A stretch of 57,580 bases of DNA. Origin: CAZUSO01 sp964622775 (GTDB lineage: Bacteria; Bacteroidota; Bacteroidia; Chitinophagales; Chitinophagaceae). A program made the position numbers and the translations under genes. The stretch is taken from positions 1-57,580 of the forward strand of contig CAZUSO010000013.1 of the NCBI GenBank assembly GCA_964622775.1. The letters run 5' to 3'. The notes below the pieces were generated by a model. The model was not told the DNA's origin and made no database searches. It was given only the letters and a program-made list of their open reading frames with translations. Shown here piece by piece: positions 44,205-53,464 of this stretch; positions within the stretch are counted from its first letter, which is position 1, and each line of letters starts with the position of its first letter.

Positions 44205-45139
44205 TGGCTGTTCCTGAGAAGACACTTATCGTGATTGCCGGCCCGACAGGGGTCGGCAAGACGGACTTGTCCCTGCAGTTGGCAGCGCATTTTCAAACCG
44301 CTATTATCTCTGCTGATTCCCGTCAATGCTACCGCGAAATGACCATCGGAACAGCCCAGCCTTCTCCTGAAGCGTTGAAACGGATTCCACATTATTTCAT
44401 CAATTCACATTCCGTTACGCAAAACCTGAATGCGGCGGATTTCGAAGAGCTCGCTTTACAGTACCTTGGCAAAATTTATAAAGATAATAATGTGGCCGTG
44501 CTTTGCGGCGGCACCGGTCTTTATATCCGGGCCGTGTTAGAAGGCATAGACCCGATGCCGCAGGTGAACGAGACACTGCAAAAGCAGGTGGAACAAGACT
44601 TTCAGCAGCATGGCATGGCATGGCTGCAGGATGAATTACGCAGGAAGGACCCGGATTTTTTTGAACATGCAGAACAACAGAATCCTTCCCGCCTCATCAG
44701 GGCTTTATCTTTTTTTCTCAGCCATCAGCAGTCCATCACCCGCTTCCGGACGGGTATCAGAAAGGAACGCGATTTTAAAGCGATCAAAATTGCACTGACC
44801 CTGCCGCGGGAAAAACTGTATCAACGTATTGGCCAAAGAACGGCGCTTATGATGCAGGAGGGATTGATGGAAGAAGTAAAGATACTGTGGCCGCAACGCC
44901 ACCTGAAAAACCTCCGGACGGTAGGCTATCAGGAACTGTTCGATTATCTGGACGGTCAATATGATTTGGAAACGGCCATATCCCGTATTCAGCAACACAG
45001 TCGCAACTATGCCAAACGACAACTAACCTGGTTTCGCAAAGACCCGGAATGGCAATGGTTTCCGCCCGATGCTCATCAGGAAATACTGGACTTCATCCTG
45101 GCGCAATTACCCGATAGTTTTGTTGATTCTGAAGCCTGA
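44204..45139 (+). CDS. miaA: tRNA dimethylallyltransferase
   Basis: Adds the dimethylallyl group to A37 of tRNAs that read codons starting with U. The P-loop is IAGPTGVGKTDLS, the tRNA/isoprenoid block is ADSRQCYREMTIGTAQPS, and LCGGTGLYIRAVLEGI and LRTVGYQELFDYLDG are intact. 311 residues is normal. It overlaps the preceding gene by one base and abuts the convergent DUF59 gene with no space between the two stop codons. Confidence 0.97.
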   Translation: MAVPEKTLIVIAGPTGVGKTDLSLQLAAHFQTAIISADSRQCYREMTIGTAQPSPEALKRIPHYFINSHSVTQNLNAADFEELALQYLGKIYKDNNVAVLCGGTGLYIRAVLEGIDPMPQVNETLQKQVEQDFQQHGMAWLQDELRRKDPDFFEHAEQQNPSRLIRALSFFLSHQQSITRFRTGIRKERDFKAIKIALTLPREKLYQRIGQRTALMMQEGLMEEVKILWPQRHLKNLRTVGYQELFDYLDGQYDLETAISRIQQHSRNYAKRQLTWFRKDPEWQWFPPDAHQEILDFILAQLPDSFVDSEA

Positions 45140-45445
45140 TTACAAAAAGCCCAGCTCAAGCTTAGCCTCTTCCGACATCATCTCTTTAGTCCAGGGCGGA
45201 TCAAAAGTAAGCTGAACATGCACGTCCTTTATGCCATCCAATGCTCCCACCTTTTGCTGTATTTCAAAAACAATATCGCCGGCAACCGGGCAACCGGGAG
45301 CGGTAAGTGTCATTACGATCTTTACGGACCCGCCGTCCCGGATGGCAATTTCATATACCAACCCCAGCTCCAGGATATTAACCGGTATTTCCGGATCATA
45401 AACGGTGCATAAAATTTCTTCTATCTGATCCCTTAAATTTTCCAT
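45140..45445 (-). CDS. MIP18/DUF59 iron-sulfur assembly protein (SufT-like)
   Basis: A 101-residue DUF59 domain protein: VYDPEIPVNILELGLVYEIAIRDGG carries the conserved DPE and the Asn-Ile-x-x-Leu-Gly-Leu turn, and MTLTAPGCPVAGDIVFEI holds the conserved Thr-Ala-Pro-Gly-Cys. It helps mature Fe-S proteins. SufE lies next on the same strand, which supports a SUF-pathway role; sufB, C, D and S are not in the window. Confidence 0.9.
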   Translation of the reverse strand: MENLRDQIEEILCTVYDPEIPVNILELGLVYEIAIRDGGSVKIVMTLTAPGCPVAGDIVFEIQQKVGALDGIKDVHVQLTFDPPWTKEMMSEEAKLELGFL

Positions 45446-45459
45446 GAGTCTGCTTTTAA

Positions 45460-45876
45460 TTATTGTGAAGTGAGGGCTGCCGCATACAGTTTCATTTGTT
45501 TCAGCATGGACAGCAACCCGTTGGAACGGGTAGGAGACAAATGATTGCGCAAGCCTATTTTATCAATGAAATAAATATCAGTTGTGGCAATGTCTTCCGG
45601 TGGCTGATCAGACAATGCCTGTACCATCAGCGCTACTAATCCTTTGGTAATAATGGCATCACTGTCGGCTGTAAACAGCAGTTTCCCGTCTTTATAATCG
45701 GCATGCAGCCATACCTGCGACTGACAGCCTTTGATCAGATACGCATCGGTTTTATATTGTTCATCAATCAAGGGAAGCTTTTTGCCTAATTGAATGATAT
45801 GCTCATATTTTTCCATCCAGTCATCATAAAATGAAAAGTCGGAAATAATTGCCTCCTGTTTCTCGTTAATGGTCAT
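45460..45876 (-). CDS. sufE: Cysteine desulfurase activator SufE
   Basis: Accepts sulfur from SufS and hands it to the SufBCD scaffold. From ATG 45876 the 138-residue chain has the family start (TINEKQEAIISDFSFYDDWMEKYEHIIQLGKKLP) and the acceptor Cys in LIKGCQSQVWLHA. A frame reaching 45990 adds 38 residues absent from the family. The DUF59 gene follows 14 nt after the stop. Confidence 0.92.
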   Translation of the reverse strand: MTINEKQEAIISDFSFYDDWMEKYEHIIQLGKKLPLIDEQYKTDAYLIKGCQSQVWLHADYKDGKLLFTADSDAIITKGLVALMVQALSDQPPEDIATTDIYFIDKIGLRNHLSPTRSNGLLSMLKQMKLYAAALTSQ

Positions 45877-46122
45877 TACACCTGCAAAGTTAAAGGTTTC
45901 TCCGTAGCGCATTTGCCTTTTATACTGGCAGGGGGGCACATCTTCGTAAAATCCCATTTTGTTTTGTGAATAATAGTCGTTTATCTTCACATATTGTTTT
46001 CAGACAAATGAATATCCGGATGTAAAAGGAACGCTATCCTTTGCATTAATGCCCTTTTCTTTCTTAAAGAATCGCGCTTCACAGTTCTTGTCTGATGGGG
46101 CATTTAACGGAAAGAATGCTTA

Positions 46123-47625
46123 ATGAAATCTAATTTCTTTTCAGATAAATTTGACAAAATGAAATTAATAAGCGCCTCCACCGTCTTACTTGTCATTATC
46201 ATCAGCGGCTTTATATTCAGGATATGGTTGGCTGGAAGCGATGCTTATCTGCATGACTGGGACGAAAGGTTTCATGCATTGATAGCAGAGAATATGATGG
46301 ACCACCCATTCAAACCTATGCTGATCAGGCAACCGGTGGGTAACAATTATGATCCTTTCAACTGGACCAGGTCGCATATTTGGGTGCACAAACAACCCTT
46401 GTTTCTATGGCAAATGGCGCTCAGCATGAGACTGTTCGGTGTGTCTGAATGGAGCATGCGCCTCCCCAGCCTGATAATGGATATTTTAATGATATTGTTG
46501 GTATATCGCATTGCATTTCTATTTACGAATCATAAAAAGACGGCATTACTGGCTGCCGCCTTACAGTCCTTTTCTTATTATTTTATTACGCTGAGCTCTG
46601 GTGTCCAGGGTATGGATCATAATGATGTAGCTTTTACGTTTTATGTGCTGGCAGGTATATGGGCCTATTCGGAATATTTACGCACTCCGCGTTGGTATTG
46701 GATTGTGTTGATAGGATTATTTTCCGGCGCTGCGATATTGAATAAGTGGCTGACAGGATTGCTGGTATTCTTAATCTGGGGCATTAACCTGTTATGGGAT
46801 TTTCGAAAACAGCATTTTTCAAAATCACTGCTGCACTTTTCCTGTGCTTTATTATTATGCTGCATAGTGTTTGTGCCCTGGCAGATATATATCTTCCATC
46901 AGTTCCCGACGGAGGCTGCCTTTGAAATGGAATTTAATCGCAGACATATTACGGAAGTAATAGAAGAACATTCCGGTACGATATGGTACTATTATCACCA
47001 TTTATACAATCTGCTTGGAAATGGTTGCTGGATATTGCTTCCGACAGGAATGCTACTGGCGGTAAGAAAGCGAAAAATGCTACAGCCCCAATTATTGCGT
47101 GGTTTGATGGTAAGCGTGCTTTTTGTTTTTGTATTTTTTTCTTTCATGGTTCAAACAAAATCCTACAATTACCTTTCGATGATTACTCCACCGGGATTTA
47201 TATTTATAGCTTTTGCCCTGATGCGCTTGCTGCAATATATTAAAAGGCCGGTGTGGTCTGGAATATTGGTATTGCTGGCATTGTTTGACTCGCTGAACCC
47301 TGTTAAAATTGGTATGCATGTATCTTCGGACAATGAGGAACGCAATGTTAAATTATACAATACGCGCATATATAAAGGCGGAGCTAATTATTTGCCAGCC
47401 GGGGTAAAGGTAGTATTGAATCTTGGCGCCCTGGAAAACATTGCCTTCATGTTTTATAACAATAAAGTTACTGCCTATGCCGGTGTATTATCAGAGCAGG
47501 ACATGCAGGCTTTGGCTGAACGACATGTTCCGGTGGCTGCTTTTATTAACCATGACCAGTATGTTCTTCCGGATTATGTATTGAAATATCCTTATCTGTA
47601 TTTGATTAAGCGAGAATTAAAATAG
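46123..47625 (+). CDS. Glycosyltransferase family 39 (ArnT/PMT-like) membrane protein, 500 aa
   Basis: About eleven membrane helices in the GT-C plan. The first periplasmic loop bears the catalytic acidic pair DWDERFHALIAENM near residues 43-56, then HKQPLFLWQMALSMRLFGVSEWSMRLPSL, the block typical of the PMT_2/ArnT family. It transfers a sugar from a polyprenyl carrier to an acceptor at the periplasmic face; lipid A, protein and glycan acceptors are all possible. Starts at 46123 and 46159 are both in frame; the second (MKLIS) begins right at the first helix. Confidence 0.9.
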   Translation: MKSNFFSDKFDKMKLISASTVLLVIIISGFIFRIWLAGSDAYLHDWDERFHALIAENMMDHPFKPMLIRQPVGNNYDPFNWTRSHIWVHKQPLFLWQMALSMRLFGVSEWSMRLPSLIMDILMILLVYRIAFLFTNHKKTALLAAALQSFSYYFITLSSGVQGMDHNDVAFTFYVLAGIWAYSEYLRTPRWYWIVLIGLFSGAAILNKWLTGLLVFLIWGINLLWDFRKQHFSKSLLHFSCALLLCCIVFVPWQIYIFHQFPTEAAFEMEFNRRHITEVIEEHSGTIWYYYHHLYNLLGNGCWILLPTGMLLAVRKRKMLQPQLLRGLMVSVLFVFVFFSFMVQTKSYNYLSMITPPGFIFIAFALMRLLQYIKRPVWSGILVLLALFDSLNPVKIGMHVSSDNEERNVKLYNTRIYKGGANYLPAGVKVVLNLGALENIAFMFYNNKVTAYAGVLSEQDMQALAERHVPVAAFINHDQYVLPDYVLKYPYLYLIKRELK

Positions 47626-47679
47626 ATTTTGTTTTTTCCGGAAGCCGATGTTATTGAATGACTTCAACAGCGCCTGCAA

Positions 47680-48681
47680 TCAGGAAAGCATATCTTCAAT
47701 CTCCGAGAAACATGCCTTCAGGGGTTTGTCATCCCAAAGTGCTGCCTTAATCTCATTGACAATAGGCATCCCTATTTGGAGCGCTTCGGCAATTGTCCCC
47801 ATGCCCTTTACTGCATAATACCCTTCCGCCACCATGCGCATCTCCGTCATTGCCGCCTGGATGGTATAACCCTTGCCTAATAAGGTTCCGAAAGCCCTGT
47901 TGCGGCTATGCAGTGAATAGCAGGTTACCAGCAGGTCGCCTAAATAAGCGCTGGTATGAAAATCGGGCTTGTCAATGCCGGGATGCAATTTGCGGAACTG
48001 CTGTCTGGAAAACTTATATAATTCCCGGTAGCAATTGGTGATATACACGCTCAGGAAGTTGTCGCCATAGCCAAGGCCATGTGCCATTCCGGCGCCGATG
48101 GCGTAAATATTCTTCAGCACGGCGGCATACTGCACGCCCCACAGGTCATGGTTATTGCCCGTTTTGATATAACTGGTGTGAAAGAGGCCCGAAAGCTGCT
48201 CGGTTAATTGTTGGTTTAAGCCGGAGAAAGTAAGATAGGAAAGCCGCTCCTGACTGACTTCCTCAGCATGGCAAGGTCCTGTAATAGCGACATAGTCTTC
48301 CTGCGGGAAATCAAATTTTTCCGACAGGAAATCATTCAGTAACTGGTGTTGCTCCGGTAAAATACCCTTAACCGCGGAAATGATTTTTTTCCCTTTAAAA
48401 ATATCGTGGGGCAACTCCTCCAAAAGCCCTTTCAGATAAGCGGAAGGCACAGCAATAATGATGATATCACAGTTGCGGATTAGCGCCGGAAGATCGTTTG
48501 TCGGGTGAATCAGGTTCGGATCAAAAGTTACGGAACTCAGGTAATTGTTGTTATGGGCAAACTGCCGGAAATGATCCGCCGCTTCGGCGCTGCGCATCCA
48601 CCATTGGATGGATACACCGTTGTCGGTAAGCATTTTGGCCAGGGCTGTAGCCCAGCTACCATTACCAAGAATTCCTGTCAT
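47680..48681 (-). CDS. gpsA: Glycerol-3-phosphate dehydrogenase [NAD(P)+]
   Basis: Reduces dihydroxyacetone phosphate to glycerol 3-phosphate for phospholipid synthesis. The 333-residue chain starts with the nucleotide fold (ILGNGSWATALAKML; Gly-Asn-Gly-Ser-Trp-Ala). The catalytic Lys lies in AAVLKNIYAIGAGMAHGLGYGDN, with the earlier VKGILPE and ITGPCHAEEV blocks. TATCTTTC on the minus strand just upstream approximates a -7 box. Confidence 0.95.
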   Translation of the reverse strand: MTGILGNGSWATALAKMLTDNGVSIQWWMRSAEAADHFRQFAHNNNYLSSVTFDPNLIHPTNDLPALIRNCDIIIIAVPSAYLKGLLEELPHDIFKGKKIISAVKGILPEQHQLLNDFLSEKFDFPQEDYVAITGPCHAEEVSQERLSYLTFSGLNQQLTEQLSGLFHTSYIKTGNNHDLWGVQYAAVLKNIYAIGAGMAHGLGYGDNFLSVYITNCYRELYKFSRQQFRKLHPGIDKPDFHTSAYLGDLLVTCYSLHSRNRAFGTLLGKGYTIQAAMTEMRMVAEGYYAVKGMGTIAEALQIGMPIVNEIKAALWDDKPLKACFSEIEDMLS

Positions 48682-48827
48682 TGAAGCTGAAACCTGTTTT
48701 ATTACGTGCGAAAGATACTACCTTACCTGCTTAAATAAAAATTTTACTTTTGATAAATGTCGCCATAAGCCCTTATGGATTTGTATCCTGCGGGTGTCTG
48801 AAAAGCAAAATAAACATCAAAACAGCA

Positions 48828-50138
48828 ATGACCATTGATACGATCACGCTACATGATTTTTCCTTTTTCAAAGGAAGTCGTAATATATTTGAATTAATCA
48901 ACCGCTGTACAACACAGGCGGGTGCGGCGGCATTGCGCCGGCATATCACCCGTCCGCCCGCTACTTTCGACAGCTTACAGGCATACCAGCAAAGCGTGAA
49001 GTTCTGGTCGGAACATTTGGAGGCCTGGCCGGAGAACATCTCCAATGGTACACTGGTCATGATTGAAAAATTCTATGAAACTGCGGATACCGGCAGTTTC
49101 CGGCCCAATGCCATCGCCCTGGCGATGAACAGCCTGATGCAGAAATTGTTTAATAAAAACGAATACTCCTTTGTCCGGTTCTCGGTATCTCATCTGATTG
49201 ATTTCCTGAAAGGCTGCCGGAAACTGACCGGCCTGCTTGGGAAAAATCTGCCTGACCCGGTTCGTAATGAACTGGAACAAATGGCACAGACACTGGCTTT
49301 ACCGCTTAGCGAGGCTTTAATGGAATGTGACCGTAATGCGCCACAGAAAAAAATGCTCCTGCTCAGCTATCGGGCACGCCGCGAAATGAAGCATACCATG
49401 CATCAACTGATGGCGGCTTATGCACGTCTTGACGCCATGCAGTCGCTGGCACGCGCCGGAGCCGGGCATCGCTGGATTATGCCGGAGCTGCTGCCATCGG
49501 AATCCCTGTGCTATGGCTCCCGGCAACTGTATCATCCCTTATTGAAAAACCCGATGGCTTATGATGTCAATTTCTCTAAAGAACACAATTTTTTGTTCCT
49601 GACCGGCGCCAATATGTCGGGGAAAAGCACGCTGCTCCGCGCCTTAGGTATCGGTGCCGTATTAGCGCATCTTGGCATGGCGGTTCCTGCACGGAAGATG
49701 ACAATCAGTTTTCTCGAAGGCATTATTTCCAATATGCAGGTAGAGGATGATATCCTGAAAGGAGAAAGTTATTTCTTTGCCGAAGTCAGCCGTATGAAGC
49801 TCACGGCAGAAAAATTATCCCGGAGCAATTATCACCTGGTGCTGATGGACGAATTGTTTAAAGGCACCAATGTGCATGATGCTTATGAATGTACGAGTGC
49901 GGTGATAGAAGGACTGTTGGCGCAGCAACAAAATCTGTTAGCGCTTTCCACCCATCTGTACGAATTGGCGGATAGCCTGAAATCACGACCCGGAATGGCT
50001 TTCCGTTATTTTCATACCGCTATCGATCCGGACGGGCAATATCATTTTACTTATCAGTTGAAAGAAGGCGTTTCCAATGACCGTATCGGTTTTTTAGTAT
50101 TGAAAAACGAAGGTATTCTGGATTTGCTGCGTAAGTAA
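48828..50138 (+). CDS. Stand-alone MutS-like ATPase, 436 aa
   Basis: ATG 48828 begins MTIDTITLHDFSFFKG; a frame reaching 48750 extends over the promoter. The N-terminal half is a short helical clamp-like region. The C-terminal MutS_V ATPase has the P-loop LTGANMSGKSTLLRALGIG, DILKGESYFFAEVSRMK, the Walker B LVLMDELFKGTNVHDAYE and LSTHLYELADSL. The mismatch-recognition domain (with the Phe-x-Glu motif) is missing, so it is not a full MutS; it resembles the small MutS relatives of Bacteroidota. TACTTTTG (48745-48752) is its likely -7 box. Confidence 0.87.
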   Translation: MTIDTITLHDFSFFKGSRNIFELINRCTTQAGAAALRRHITRPPATFDSLQAYQQSVKFWSEHLEAWPENISNGTLVMIEKFYETADTGSFRPNAIALAMNSLMQKLFNKNEYSFVRFSVSHLIDFLKGCRKLTGLLGKNLPDPVRNELEQMAQTLALPLSEALMECDRNAPQKKMLLLSYRARREMKHTMHQLMAAYARLDAMQSLARAGAGHRWIMPELLPSESLCYGSRQLYHPLLKNPMAYDVNFSKEHNFLFLTGANMSGKSTLLRALGIGAVLAHLGMAVPARKMTISFLEGIISNMQVEDDILKGESYFFAEVSRMKLTAEKLSRSNYHLVLMDELFKGTNVHDAYECTSAVIEGLLAQQQNLLALSTHLYELADSLKSRPGMAFRYFHTAIDPDGQYHFTYQLKEGVSNDRIGFLVLKNEGILDLLRK

Positions 50139-50219
50139 ATTGGCTGTACTTTTTCTCTGAAATACATCTTTTCCAATGACAGAAAACTCCCGGTTGCTCC
50201 AGGTCGGAAAACAAGAAAA

Positions 50220-50240
50220 CCCTGCACCATCAGGGCAGGG
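50220..50240 (-). terminator. Terminator after the 2TM gene
   Basis: On the minus strand CCCTGC-loop-GCAGGG is followed by TTTTC, 27 nt past the end of the small 2TM gene. Confidence 0.6.
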
Positions 50241-50266
50241 TAGGAATATCTTTCAAACGGGTATAA

Positions 50267-50515
50267 TTAATCGTTTTTGCTCTCCCGCAAAAACCGGTTG
50301 TAGCCGGCATCTTCGTAACTGCCCCATACAATGCAGGCATGGCCGATCACCCATAGCCCCCAGGCTGCGGTAATCCAGGCCGGCCAGGGATATACAAATC
50401 CCACTTTACCGTGGAAACACACATACCAAAGGATGGCATTCACAATCAGGAAAACGATGAAATGCAGGATCCAGTAACTAACCTGCCTGCGCGCTGTGGG
50501 TATTTTCTTGGGCAT
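50267..50515 (-). CDS. Small 2TM-domain membrane protein, 82 aa
   Basis: Two helices (FIVFLIVNAILWYVCF and AWITAAWGLWVIGHACIVWG) with the HFIVFLIVNAxLW opening of the 2TM family. Members often lie next to LytS/LytT regulators or fuse to them, and here a LiaF-LytS-LytT operon is divergent, 187 nt away. The -7 box TATCTTTG lies on the minus strand at 50545-50538. Function unknown. Confidence 0.8.
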   Translation of the reverse strand: MPKKIPTARRQVSYWILHFIVFLIVNAILWYVCFHGKVGFVYPWPAWITAAWGLWVIGHACIVWGSYEDAGYNRFLRESKND

Positions 50516-50648
50516 AACTTTCTTTTATAAAACGATGCAAAGATAAATGACAGATTACGGAAAACAAAACAGATTTACACTTTTTACAAGTGATAAACGG
50601 GGAATTGTTGCCGTTTACCGAATCTAAGCCCGTATTCATCGAAACATC

Positions 50649-50666
50649 CTGTATAAATAGATACAG
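50649..50666. promoter_or_regulatory. Dyad CTGTAT-N6-ATACAG, candidate operator
   Basis: A perfect 6-bp inverted repeat with a six-base spacer. It lies 8 nt before the -7 box TACTTTTG (50674-50681) of the LiaF-LytS-LytT operon, so it covers the -33 area. It would suit a dimeric regulator. Confidence 0.55.
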
Positions 50667-50673
50667 GAATTGA

Positions 50674-50681
50674 TACTTTTG
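50674..50681 (+). promoter_or_regulatory. -7 box of the LiaF-LytS-LytT operon
   Basis: TACTTTTG fits TAnnTTTG and lies 22 nt before the ATG at 50703. Confidence 0.65.
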
Positions 50682-50702
50682 TAAAAAATAATCAATTAAG
50701 GG

Positions 50703-51518
50703 ATGGAAAATGAAGAAAAAAAGATGATGCCTTATCCTAACCCCCGGCAAAAAAACAATATCATCGCCGGAGTTATCCTAGTCATCATCGGTGTGATAAT
50801 TTTAATCAGAAATATGAACCCTGGAATATGGTTCCCCAGGTGGATATTTACCTGGCCGATGTTGCTGATCATGATGGGACTGATTTCCGGGGGGCGGCAC
50901 AACTTCCGGGGGGCGGCATGGATTATCCTGACGGGTCTGGGGCTTTACTTCTTAACAGTGGAAAACCGGCTGCTGCCGTTTGACCTCCGGCCTTTCACGC
51001 TACCGATTGTATTGATCGCCATAGGTCTTTTCATCATACTCAAACGCCGGAACCACCCGGCCTGCGATTTAAGAAACCGGCACTGGCACCATCGAAACCG
51101 GGACTGGAATCATCCCGGAGGCGGCTTCCATCGCTATCAGGCCACCCAGGAAAACGTGGCTACGGAAGATACTCCCAATGGCGATTACTTAGATGTCAAC
51201 AGCATGCTGGGCAGCAATAACCGGCGTATTATTTCCAAACATTTCAAAGGTGGCCGGGTGAGCTGCACATTTGGCGGTGCGGAGATTGACCTTACACAAT
51301 GCGATATAGAAGACACCGTAGTCATTGATATTTTTGCGGCTTTCGGCGGGGTGGATATGACCCTGCCTGCGAACTGGAATGTAAGAAATGAAATATCCGT
51401 TTTCCTGGGCGGCGTGGATGATAAACGCCGAAGCTATTCTCAGCCGGATATCCCGGCAAAGACCGTCATTTTAAAAGGTACCGTCATGTTTGGCGGCGTG
51501 GAAATCAAAAGCTATTAG
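50703..51518 (+). CDS. LiaF-like envelope-stress membrane protein, 271 aa
   Basis: Four membrane helices (IIAGVILVIIGVIILI, WIFTWPMLLIMMGLISGG, WIILTGLGLYFLTV, TLPIVLIAIGLFIIL) form the DUF5668/LiaI-like part. A His/Arg-rich linker (RNRHWHHRNRDWNHPGGGFHRY) leads to a beta-helical LiaF C-terminal domain with FGGAEIDLTQC, FGGVDMTLP, FLGGVDD and FGGVEIKSY repeats. In other bacteria LiaF restrains a two-component system that senses cell-wall damage. Its stop (TAG) abuts the kinase ATG directly, so all three genes are one unit. Confidence 0.87.
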   Translation: MENEEKKMMPYPNPRQKNNIIAGVILVIIGVIILIRNMNPGIWFPRWIFTWPMLLIMMGLISGGRHNFRGAAWIILTGLGLYFLTVENRLLPFDLRPFTLPIVLIAIGLFIILKRRNHPACDLRNRHWHHRNRDWNHPGGGFHRYQATQENVATEDTPNGDYLDVNSMLGSNNRRIISKHFKGGRVSCTFGGAEIDLTQCDIEDTVVIDIFAAFGGVDMTLPANWNVRNEISVFLGGVDDKRRSYSQPDIPAKTVILKGTVMFGGVEIKSY

Positions 51519-52580
51519 ATGATGTCTAACGAGCTGAGAACCGTAAATATCAAAGTATTATCTTCCATTTTTCTACTCTTGGTTGCGGCCGCTCAGTTTG
51601 TTTGGTTGTATCTCGATCAGCATTTTCCATTACCCGTTGCATTGCTCGATTCCTTTGGCAGCTATGCGACCCTCTATGCAATCTTTATTTTTATTGATTA
51701 CGGACTGCATTATTATCTGCCTACGCCCACAAGGTTTTTAATTGTGCTGTTGCAGAGTCTGATTATTTCCGTTATCTGGGTTTTGCTTTGCGGTTGGTCC
51801 TTTTTATATATCTACATCAGTCATACCAGCTATATTGCCTTCTGGCACGAAACGGTGTATATACGGGCATTTATCGGCTGGATATTGTTGTCTTGTTTTA
51901 CCATGATTACTTATCTGGCCAAGCGTATTGAAAAAGAGGATGTGGAAAGCAGTCAAATACAGCAAAACGAGAAGATGCGCAAGGAAGCGGAATTGTTTAA
52001 GCTTCGTCAGCAGTTGCATCCGCATTTCCTGTTTAACAGCCTGAACTCCATCAATGCATTAATCGGGAAGGCGCCCCAGCAGGCGCGTAATATGGTTCAG
52101 CAGCTATCGGAATTTCTGCGGCATACCTTAAAGAAGGAAGATGATGATGCCATCTTATTTAAAGACGAGCTTCATGATGTGCGCCTGTACCTGAGCATTG
52201 AACAGGTGCGTTTCGGACATCGTTTAGTGATTGAAGAAGCGATTGATGAAAGTTGTTTTGACAAAAAGATCCCGCCGTTTTTATTACAACCCTTAGTAGA
52301 GAACGCCATAAAATTCGGTTTGTACGGAACCACGGGTAAAGTGATTATTCATATTCAGGCAGACGGTCAGGCAGACGGATTTCTTACCTTCCGTATTTCC
52401 AATCCTTATGATGCTACGGCTGTATCTCCGAAAGGAACGGGGTTTGGACTGGAGTCGGTGCGACGCAGGCTGTACCTGCTGTTTGCGAGAAATGACCTTT
52501 TAAGCGTGGAAAAAGTGAGGTGTAATTCAAATGATGACGATACCGATTATTTTACCGCCAGTATCAGAATACCTGCTTAA
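51519..52580 (+). CDS. LytS-type sensor histidine kinase, 353 aa
   Basis: Four N-terminal membrane helices (~15-135) and a coiled linker lead to the His_kinase domain with the phospho-acceptor in RQQLHPHFLFNSLNSINALI and the ATPase in LLQPLVENAIKFGLYG and GTGFGLESVRRRL. It should autophosphorylate and pass the phosphate to the LytT partner 71 nt downstream. Sensing is probably by the membrane part together with the LiaF-like protein. Confidence 0.93.
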   Translation: MMSNELRTVNIKVLSSIFLLLVAAAQFVWLYLDQHFPLPVALLDSFGSYATLYAIFIFIDYGLHYYLPTPTRFLIVLLQSLIISVIWVLLCGWSFLYIYISHTSYIAFWHETVYIRAFIGWILLSCFTMITYLAKRIEKEDVESSQIQQNEKMRKEAELFKLRQQLHPHFLFNSLNSINALIGKAPQQARNMVQQLSEFLRHTLKKEDDDAILFKDELHDVRLYLSIEQVRFGHRLVIEEAIDESCFDKKIPPFLLQPLVENAIKFGLYGTTGKVIIHIQADGQADGFLTFRISNPYDATAVSPKGTGFGLESVRRRLYLLFARNDLLSVEKVRCNSNDDDTDYFTASIRIPA

Positions 52581-52651
52581 AGCTCTTGTACCGGATATGT
52601 TCAATATTTTCCCCAAAAAATCTCAAATCCATTTAAACGACAATAAATAAG

Positions 52652-53383
52652 ATGCGTGTAATAATCATTGATGACGAACCCTTAGCCCGCTCCATGCTGG
52701 CCGAATTATTATCGGATGAAAAGGATATGGAAATTGTGGCCGAATGCGGAGACGGATTTGAAGGTCTGAAATCGATTCAGGAATTTCAGCCCGACCTTAT
52801 TTTTTTAGATATTCAAATGCCAAAGATTACCGGATTTGAGTTGCTGGAACTGCTGAATGAGCCTCCTGCTGTAATCTTTACAACAGCTTATGATGAGTTT
52901 GCACTCCGGGCATTTGAGGTCAATGCCCTCGATTACCTGATGAAGCCTGTAAGTCCGGAACGGATGTCGAAAGCGTTGGAGAAAGTACGCAGTAATGGCA
53001 ATAAGCATATCCGGGAAGTGGTGCAGCACGGCTCTATTGCGCAATTGCCCGAACAGGCTCAGCGTGTGGTGGTAAAAGACAATGGCCAAATCAGAATTAT
53101 CCCGCTTGATGAATTACTATACTTAGAGGCCGCGGATGATTATGTAAAGATACATACCAAAGACCGCTATTACCTGAAGCACCAAACGATGACCAACTTT
53201 GAAAACCAGTTGCCCGCGCAGCAGTTTATACGCATTCACCGCTCTTATATTGTCAATGTGCAACATATCAATAAGGTAGAGCTTTACGAAAAGGAGCAGT
53301 ATTGTGTTATCCTGCGTAACGCAGCGAAACTGCCGGTGAGTCGTTCCGGGTATGGGAAGCTGAAAGCTACTTTGGGGATTTAA
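52652..53383 (+). CDS. LytTR-family response regulator, 243 aa
   Basis: A receiver domain with phospho-Asp53 (LIFLDIQMP), acidic pocket D7/D8, Thr/Tyr switch (FTTAYDEFAL) and Lys in DYLMKPVS, followed by a LytTR DNA-binding domain (~135-243: VVKDNGQIRIIPLDELLYLEAADDYVKIH, FIRIHRSYIVNVQHI, LPVSRSGYGKL). It regulates gene expression on phosphorylation by the LytS partner. The last 10 bases of the gene, including the stop, are part of a ~90-bp sequence repeated at 55108. Confidence 0.95.
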   Translation: MRVIIIDDEPLARSMLAELLSDEKDMEIVAECGDGFEGLKSIQEFQPDLIFLDIQMPKITGFELLELLNEPPAVIFTTAYDEFALRAFEVNALDYLMKPVSPERMSKALEKVRSNGNKHIREVVQHGSIAQLPEQAQRVVVKDNGQIRIIPLDELLYLEAADDYVKIHTKDRYYLKHQTMTNFENQLPAQQFIRIHRSYIVNVQHINKVELYEKEQYCVILRNAAKLPVSRSGYGKLKATLGI

Positions 53384-53464
53384 GGCGAGTTATGAGTTAT
53401 AAGTGAAGAAAATGGAGCATTCATTGATAATGGAGGTCATACACCGATTTGTCATTCCGTAGGA
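53374..53464 (+). repeat. ~90-bp direct repeat flanking the IS1634 element, left copy
   Basis: Begins GGGGATTTAAGGCGA, inside the end of lytT, and runs into a REP-like element (53450-53489). It matches 55108-55197 with about eight differences, including a one-base indel. Confidence 0.85.
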
